A stretch of DNA of 64,000 nt. Origin: Kordiimonas lipolytica (lineage in GTDB: Bacteria > Pseudomonadota > Alphaproteobacteria > Sphingomonadales > Kordiimonadaceae). The DNA lies in assembly GCF_001550065.1 (NCBI RefSeq), contig NZ_LRUB01000007.1:1-64000 (forward strand), in the 5' to 3' direction. Both the position numbers and the translations under genes were made by a program. This document shows, piece after piece, positions 58,973 to 64,000 of this stretch. Under the pieces are notes generated by a model that saw only the letters and a program-made list of their open reading frames with translations, had not been told where the DNA came from and did no database searches. How positions within the stretch are numbered: position 1 is the first letter of the stretch; each line of letters begins with the position of its first letter.

Positions 58973-60675
58973 GCATCCAATCCTTCTCGGTGCCACATTT
59001 CATCAATTTTCTGGCCAGCAAGCAACATGGGCGATACATCCTCAAAGGGGTCAATCATACAATGAACAAGGCATGGGCCCGCAGTCGCAAGAGCATTAGA
59101 AACGGTTTGTTCAACTAGCGCGGGGTCCGACAGCGTATAGCTTGTCATCCCATAGGCTTTCGCGATTGCAGCGAAATCTGGATTTTTCTTGTCGCCGGTC
59201 GTCAGGTCAACTTCCCAGTTAAACAACTGGAACTGGGAAACAATAGCCAGGCGGGCATTGTCCAGAAGGAAAATCTTGATCGGTAGATCGTGTTCAACAA
59301 CTGTCGCCAATTCCTGAATATTCATCTGTAAAGACCCGTCCCCGACAAAGCAGATGACATGAGCGTCCGGCATGGCTAGTTGGGCGCCAATGGCTGCCGG
59401 AAGGTCATAGCCCATGGTTCCGTGACCTGCTGAAGTAAGCCATGAACGAGATGGCAAGTCATAGTCAAAATGGCGCGCGGCCCATTGTTGGTGGGAGCCA
59501 ACACCAGATGTAACAATGACTTGTGTGGCATTGACCTGATTGCTGACTGACTCAATAATCGCTTGTGGCTTCAGCTTAGAATGGTCGAAGCGGTAGCAGT
59601 GCTCACTGTGCAGATCCTTTATCCTGCTTAGCCAAGAAGCTTTCTCTGAGATTTGTTTAACTTCTAGGGCACTCAACAGCGCCTGAAGTCCTGTTTTTGC
59701 ATCGCTTTGAATCGTGATGTCGCAAGGCACTCTGCTATGGGTTATTTCAGTGGGATCGATATCAATTCGGCCCTTCCAGGCATCTGGAGCGAAATACTTC
59801 AACTCTGTTCCTGTCTGGCGTACGTCCAGGCGAGTGCCAATTGCCAGGATTACATCGGCTTCCTGGATCGCTTTTCCTGCGGCCTGGCTACCAGTGTGGC
59901 CGTGAAATCCCAATGCTTGGGCATGCGCAGTAGGAAAAACACCCAAGGCCGGTAAACTCTGGCTAACACCGCAACCGCATTGTTCCGCCAGTTGCCTAAG
60001 CTCTGATATGGCGTCACCAATCCGTACACCGTTTCCTGCCAGGATGAGCGGGCGCTCTGCAGAAGCCAGTTTGCCGGCGATTTCCTGGATGGCTGTTTCG
60101 TCAATTTCTGTGGCGGCAGTAGGTGTTTCTGCTGCAGTAGTAGGCGCTATTCGATCTGTGGCAGATCGCTGGACATCCATTGGTAGATCAAGAACCACTG
60201 GGCCTTGTCGGCCTGACAACATCACTTGATAGGCTTTATGCAAAGTGTCGGAAAGGTCATCTGGGCTATGGGGCTGGAATACGGCCTTGGCAATAGGTCT
60301 GCAGAGGCTGGGGGTATCTACTTCTTGAAACCCTCTCTGGCGTAGCTTTGGGCTTCCAGCAAGATCCCCAGTGCCGACCTGTCCGGTTATGAAGAGCACT
60401 GGGACAGAGTCGAAAAAGGCGTCCGCCAAGGGAGTGACTGCATTCGTTACACCGGGCCCCGAAGTGACCATGCAAACCTGCGGTTCACCTGTCAATTTCG
60501 CGGCGGACAGAGCAGCAAAGCCTGCGCCTTGTTCATGTTTGGGAACAAAAAGGTCAATATCGAGCTTATGTAGCTCGTCCAGTACGGGGGCGATCGTGCC
60601 ACCTGGATATACGAATACTCGGTTTATTCCCCTTTCCTTGAGGAAATCAGCAATGACTTTTGCACCTAGGGCCAC
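58969..60675 (-). CDS. Acetolactate-synthase-like TPP enzyme
   Basis: A 568-residue enzyme with the three-domain layout of acetolactate synthase: ALGAKVIADFLKERGINRVFVYPGGTIAP, with VPKHEQGAGFAALSAAKLTG holding the catalytic glutamate (PYR domain), a middle FAD-like region (ILAGNGVRIGDAISELRQL), and a PP domain with CFVGDGSLQMNIQELATVV as the TPP-magnesium motif. It may condense or decarboxylate a 2-keto acid. The reading frame runs open to 61185, but the extra 170 residues overlap the divergent ATP-grasp gene and are unlike the family. GTG 60675 fits the usual start. SDR translation is coupled to it. Confidence 0.85.
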   Translation of the reverse strand: MALGAKVIADFLKERGINRVFVYPGGTIAPVLDELHKLDIDLFVPKHEQGAGFAALSAAKLTGEPQVCMVTSGPGVTNAVTPLADAFFDSVPVLFITGQVGTGDLAGSPKLRQRGFQEVDTPSLCRPIAKAVFQPHSPDDLSDTLHKAYQVMLSGRQGPVVLDLPMDVQRSATDRIAPTTAAETPTAATEIDETAIQEIAGKLASAERPLILAGNGVRIGDAISELRQLAEQCGCGVSQSLPALGVFPTAHAQALGFHGHTGSQAAGKAIQEADVILAIGTRLDVRQTGTELKYFAPDAWKGRIDIDPTEITHSRVPCDITIQSDAKTGLQALLSALEVKQISEKASWLSRIKDLHSEHCYRFDHSKLKPQAIIESVSNQVNATQVIVTSGVGSHQQWAARHFDYDLPSRSWLTSAGHGTMGYDLPAAIGAQLAMPDAHVICFVGDGSLQMNIQELATVVEHDLPIKIFLLDNARLAIVSQFQLFNWEVDLTTGDKKNPDFAAIAKAYGMTSYTLSDPALVEQTVSNALATAGPCLVHCMIDPFEDVSPMLLAGQKIDEMWHREGLDA

Positions 60676-60774
60676 AGCGGTATCATCTTTCTTGGTTTTG
60701 ATTGATTTTTCTTCATTAATATACGCATTTAGAGTGAAGCTACAGGAATCTTGAAGGCGCGGAAAGGAAGTTTT

Positions 60775-61998
60775 TTGGGACGCAAAACCATATTGTTGAT
60801 TGGCGGCGGCTTGGAAGCAGTTGAAGGTGTAATCCAATTGAAGGAGGCCGGGTTCTTCACTGTTGTATGCGACGGCGATAGCCAAGCACCCTGTTTCAAA
60901 GTTGCTGACGCAGCGGTTGTTGCAAGCATTTATCATGCTGACCAATGTGTTCCGGCCGTGGCAGATTTTCACAACAATATACGTTCGATTGACGGCTTGA
61001 TCGTTATTGCTGTTGATGCGCCCCATGTGGGCGCCCGTGTTGCGGAGCACATCGGAATTCCTGGGCTGCCTGTTCCTGTAGCCGACCGAATGGTCGACAA
61101 GGTGGCAATGAAAGAGTGCCTCCATGGCGCGGGCGTCGCTGTGCCGGATTTCGCATTGGTAACCCATGTGTCGGGTCTTCACCATTATGTGGAGCGTTGG
61201 GACAAGATTGTCGTAAAACCTGTCGATAGCCGCGGTTCCAAGGGGGTTTCAATACTAGATTCTGGAGGGGACGCTAAATGGGCCTATGAGCACGCATTGA
61301 CCCATTCTCCGACCGATCGCGTCATGGCGGAACGCTTTATTGAGGGGCGCCAGTTGAGCACAGAGAGCCTCGTGATAGATGGTATCACTCATACCCTCGG
61401 TATGGCTGACCGAAACTATGAGTTTTTGGAAACCTATGCGCCTTATGTCATTGAAAACGGGGGCGATCTGCCGACCAGCCTGTCAGATGATATCGTGGCA
61501 GAGGTTCGGGCAGTCCTTGATACGGCCTCGGCAGCGCTAGATATTGCTTCCGGCCCAGTTAAAGGGGACCTTGTGGTCGACAGGACCGGAAAGATTTATA
61601 TTATTGAATTGGCAGCCCGGTTGTCTGGCGGGCACCTTTGTACCTTCGAAATTCCCTATTCCACTGGGGTTGAGCTCGTGACGCTGGCCGGTAAGCTTGC
61701 TACAGGATTGCCGGTGACAGATCAGGACTTGCAACCGACAGAGAACAGGCATGTATGCATCAGGTTGTTGTTTCCTGCGAATGAGGGAGAGGTTGTCAGT
61801 CTGTCTGGGGTTGACGCAGCGGGGAGGGCACCGGGCGTCTTAAAGTTGATTGTTTGGGCGGTTCCAGGAGCGCAGTGTAAGCTGCCTACCAATTCCGGTG
61901 GGTCCCTCGGGATGGTGATTACCACAGCAGAAAATCGGGAGGACGCCCAGCTGAGAGCTCAAGAAGCATTGAACCTGATCAAGTTGGATATTAGCTAA
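60775..61998 (+). CDS. ATP-grasp enzyme
   Basis: A 407-residue ligase-like enzyme. An N-terminal Rossmann-like part (ILLIGGGLEAVEGVIQLKEAGFFTVVCD) precedes the ATP-grasp core: VVKPVDSRGSKGVSIL (the ATP lysine and glycine loop), VMAERFIEGRQLSTESLVIDG, then VKGDLVVDRTGKIYIIELAARLSGGHLC with the magnesium ligands. Such enzymes form an amide or similar bond between a carboxylate and an amine or amino acid. I chose TTG 60775 with AAAGGAAG upstream; TTG 60751 is an alternative. It is divergent from the TPP enzyme and read together with the following gene (4-base gap). Its substrate is unknown. Confidence 0.85.
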   Translation: MGRKTILLIGGGLEAVEGVIQLKEAGFFTVVCDGDSQAPCFKVADAAVVASIYHADQCVPAVADFHNNIRSIDGLIVIAVDAPHVGARVAEHIGIPGLPVPVADRMVDKVAMKECLHGAGVAVPDFALVTHVSGLHHYVERWDKIVVKPVDSRGSKGVSILDSGGDAKWAYEHALTHSPTDRVMAERFIEGRQLSTESLVIDGITHTLGMADRNYEFLETYAPYVIENGGDLPTSLSDDIVAEVRAVLDTASAALDIASGPVKGDLVVDRTGKIYIIELAARLSGGHLCTFEIPYSTGVELVTLAGKLATGLPVTDQDLQPTENRHVCIRLLFPANEGEVVSLSGVDAAGRAPGVLKLIVWAVPGAQCKLPTNSGGSLGMVITTAENREDAQLRAQEALNLIKLDIS

Positions 61999-62002
61999 AA
62001 GC

Positions 62003-64000
62003 ATGCCAGGACCCATATTATATACAGTTTTCCACCTCAATCTGGCTTTTTCATCAGTTGAAGTAGAAGAACGCAAGACCGTTGTAGAGCGCTGTTATTG
62101 GCCCTTGTTGCGCCTAGCGCAGGAAGAAGTCCCGATTGGCCTTGAAGTTACAAGTTTTACGCTTCTTGAAGTTCAGAAGATTGACCCCGACTGGGTCAAA
62201 ACGCTGAAAATTCTGGTCGAAGAGGGAAAAGTTGAACTGATTGGCAGTGGTTTCTGCCAGATTATCGGGCCGCTTGTGCCGGCAGAATTGACCCGCCAGA
62301 ACCTAAAGTTGGGCCTTGATGACTATGAAGCGTTGTTAGGGTGTCGCCCCACTGTCGCGCTGATTAATGAACAGGCTTATTCCAGTGGTCTCCTGCCGCT
62401 TTATAAAGAGGCAGGTTTTGATGCCGTTATGATGGACTGGGCGGAGCCTGCCAGCCACAACAAGAATTGGGAAAAGACGTTCTCCCAACGGCCACAAATG
62501 ATTGCCGGAGCTTGCGGCACAGAGTTGCCGGTCATTTGGTCCGACGCGATTTCTTTTCAGAAGTTTCAGCGCTATGCCCACGGGGAATTGACTGCTGAAG
62601 AATATTTTGGCTTCCTTTCCGAGCAAATCAACAGTGGGGCCAAGGCAATCCCTGTTTATACCAGTGACGCCGAAGTGTTTGATTATCGCCCCGGGCGGTT
62701 CGCGGCAGAGGCGCAGCTTGAGGCCATTAGCGAGTTCGAACGCATTAGATTGCTGCTGACAAGTCTCAAAAAAAGCGACGATGTTGTGTTGGCTCTGCCA
62801 AGGGAAGCCCTTGCCGCTCTTGAAGATGGCCAGTCGCCGCCTCTGCGTCTTGATACCAGCGCAGTACCTGTGCCGGTAAAAAAGCAAAGGAAATATAATC
62901 TGACACGCTGGGGGCTGACAGGACGCGCCGATTTGAAGCTTAATACCCACTGCTGGCGGCTATATGAGGGCTTCGCTGACGGCACCTTGGCGCCTACGCA
63001 GAATGATTGGCGGCAGCTGTGTCAGATGTGGGCGAGCGACTACCGAACTCATATTACAGGCAAGCGCTGGCTGGAACTCGCCGATAATCTGCCTGCCATA
63101 GAGGTCAGGGAACCGGAACCCCAGAGCGACAGGGGCACCGACCTGCCGCCCAATCTCTCGGTCCAACGGGTGGGCCGGTTCCTCTCTATTGAAGGGGATG
63201 GAGCCCACCTTGTTCTGAATATGCAGCGTGGACTTGCAATTCAGTCATTTGGCCTTGGGGCAGCGGGCGTTGCCTTGTCTGGCAAGCTACCACAGGAAGG
63301 GGTCATAGGAACGCTGGCTCACGGTTTCTTTGAAGATATCGCTTATGGCGCTGATTTCTACAGCGGCCACTTTGTGATCGAGCCGGCATTGTCTCACAAG
63401 GTAACCGATCTTGCCAAGTGCGAGCCAGAGGTAGCCTGCTGTGTATCAACGGGGCAGGTGGAAATTATTGCGAGAATCGCCGCGGGAGGCAGTAGGATTC
63501 ACAAGACGATACGTGTGGACCTGAAGGCGCGTACCGTTGACATCAGTTATGAGTGCAATGAGTTGATGGCGCAGGCCGCATCCAAAAGGCTCGGGTTTGT
63601 AACTTTGAATCCCGACTTTTTTGATCGGAAGACGCTGTTTTATGCCACCCACAATGGTGGAGAGGTGCTTGAACGTTATCCTCTCTTCAGAGATGGCGAG
63701 CTTGTTACGGTGGACCATGGCGCGCCGGTGTCACGGCTGGTGTCGGCTTCATCCGCCCTGGGCACAACCGAAGGCCGCCTATATCTTGGGGATGCTGATC
63801 ATTACGTGTGTGTTGAGATGAAGAGGGCAGATTGTGCCGGCCTCGGCATGGTGGCCTGCGCGCCGGTGCGTGGAAGCTTCTTTCTCCGCGGGTACATGAG
63901 CGTTGGTGAGTTGGACGAGACCAGCAAATTCGACGATCCGGGTTTGGACGCCAAGATTGCACCGATGTCCTTGCGTCAGCGTATATCTCTGGGGAAAACA
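62003..64000 (+). CDS. GH57-like glycoside hydrolase / polysaccharide enzyme, truncated by the window end
   Basis: The frame is open from ATG 62003 to the last base, giving at least 666 residues. It starts PILYTVFHLNLAFSSVEVEERK, the N-terminal barrel motif of family 57 enzymes (HLN followed by YS or FS). VELIGSGFCQIIGPLV and TVALINEQAYSSGLLPLYKEAGFDAVMMDWAE match the same fold; E within INEQAYS is the expected region of a catalytic acidic residue. After about 350 residues the sequence turns into beta-rich GLGAAGVALSGKL and related segments, perhaps a C-terminal sandwich domain. It follows the ATP-grasp gene by 4 bases. The role in surface-sugar turnover is inference. Confidence 0.7.
   Translation, partial: MPGPILYTVFHLNLAFSSVEVEERKTVVERCYWPLLRLAQEEVPIGLEVTSFTLLEVQKIDPDWVKTLKILVEEGKVELIGSGFCQIIGPLVPAELTRQNLKLGLDDYEALLGCRPTVALINEQAYSSGLLPLYKEAGFDAVMMDWAEPASHNKNWEKTFSQRPQMIAGACGTELPVIWSDAISFQKFQRYAHGELTAEEYFGFLSEQINSGAKAIPVYTSDAEVFDYRPGRFAAEAQLEAISEFERIRLLLTSLKKSDDVVLALPREALAALEDGQSPPLRLDTSAVPVPVKKQRKYNLTRWGLTGRADLKLNTHCWRLYEGFADGTLAPTQNDWRQLCQMWASDYRTHITGKRWLELADNLPAIEVREPEPQSDRGTDLPPNLSVQRVGRFLSIEGDGAHLVLNMQRGLAIQSFGLGAAGVALSGKLPQEGVIGTLAHGFFEDIAYGADFYSGHFVIEPALSHKVTDLAKCEPEVACCVSTGQVEIIARIAAGGSRIHKTIRVDLKARTVDISYECNELMAQAASKRLGFVTLNPDFFDRKTLFYATHNGGEVLERYPLFRDGELVTVDHGAPVSRLVSASSALGTTEGRLYLGDADHYVCVEMKRADCAGLGMVACAPVRGSFFLRGYMSVGELDETSKFDDPGLDAKIAPMSLRQRISLGKT

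Noticed and set aside
60676..61185. 170-residue N-terminal extension of the TPP enzyme
   Set aside because: The extension overlaps the divergent ATP-grasp gene and does not resemble TPP enzymes, so I shortened the gene to GTG 60675.

Overview
The window looks like a chromosomal segment of a flagellated, aerobic, probably marine alphaproteobacterium with moderately high GC. The evidence is the FlaF/FlbT pair beside tandem flagellins, DUF4170 and DUF2336 proteins, a tiny aa3-type cytochrome oxidase subunit IV, a TRAP transporter and a large TonB receptor. A Kordiimonas-like or related lineage is a guess from gene content only. I see no tRNA, rRNA, CRISPR array or prophage.

Layout. (1) 1-1160: an IS110-family transposase gene preceded by a strongly structured non-coding end that may encode a bridge RNA. 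(2) 1378-1755: a DUF4440 protein. (3) 1752-11207, minus strand: an eight-gene gamma-glutamylated putrescine (Puu) degradation operon, in transcription order puuB, a membrane protein of unknown role, puuD, puuA, a class III aminotransferase, puuC, an NhaC-type antiporter and a GntR/FCD regulator. (4) 11523-22455, plus strand, divergent from it: gabD, a second puuA-like and puuB-like pair, a TPR-sulfotransferase, a TonB receptor, an omega-amino-acid aminotransferase, a PGPGW membrane protein and a threonine-dehydratase-like enzyme. The two transcription units share a divergent region in which two promoters of the same layout each overlap a GTGATCAC palindrome. (5) 22560-33765: housekeeping and transport genes, namely CoxIV, HspQ, a DUF885 lipoprotein, DUF4170, a double-ACT protein, MlaC, cytochrome c, an AGCS symporter, DUF2336 and a TRAP transporter. 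(6) 33802-38529: a 938-residue membrane-anchored coiled-coil protein, opposite an HPt, receiver, HPt set. (7) 38598-44936: alkaline phosphatase, a secreted TonB_C protein, a CgeB-like glycosyltransferase and a VWA/MoxR pair. (8) 45162-49793: flaG, three flagellin genes, flaF and flbT. (9) 49979-64000: a surface-sugar island.

How the last two regions fit together. Each flagellin gene has a sigma-54 type promoter (TGGCAC-N5-TTGC or close to it). The same consensus occurs upstream of the first gene of the sugar island, a TPR-glycosyltransferase resembling the flagellin modifier FlmG. It is followed by a short NeuB-type synthase, a cytidylyltransferase-PseG fusion and a methyltransferase. This suggests that flagellin and the enzymes that make and attach a nonulosonic-acid sugar are switched on together. 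Beyond a terminator lie a second NeuB, a TPP-decarboxylase pair with a truncated alpha subunit, an SDR and an acetolactate-synthase-like enzyme (minus strand). Divergent from these are an ATP-grasp enzyme and a GH57-like protein that runs off the end of the window. The product of this second half cannot be assigned from known pathways and is the least explained part of the window.
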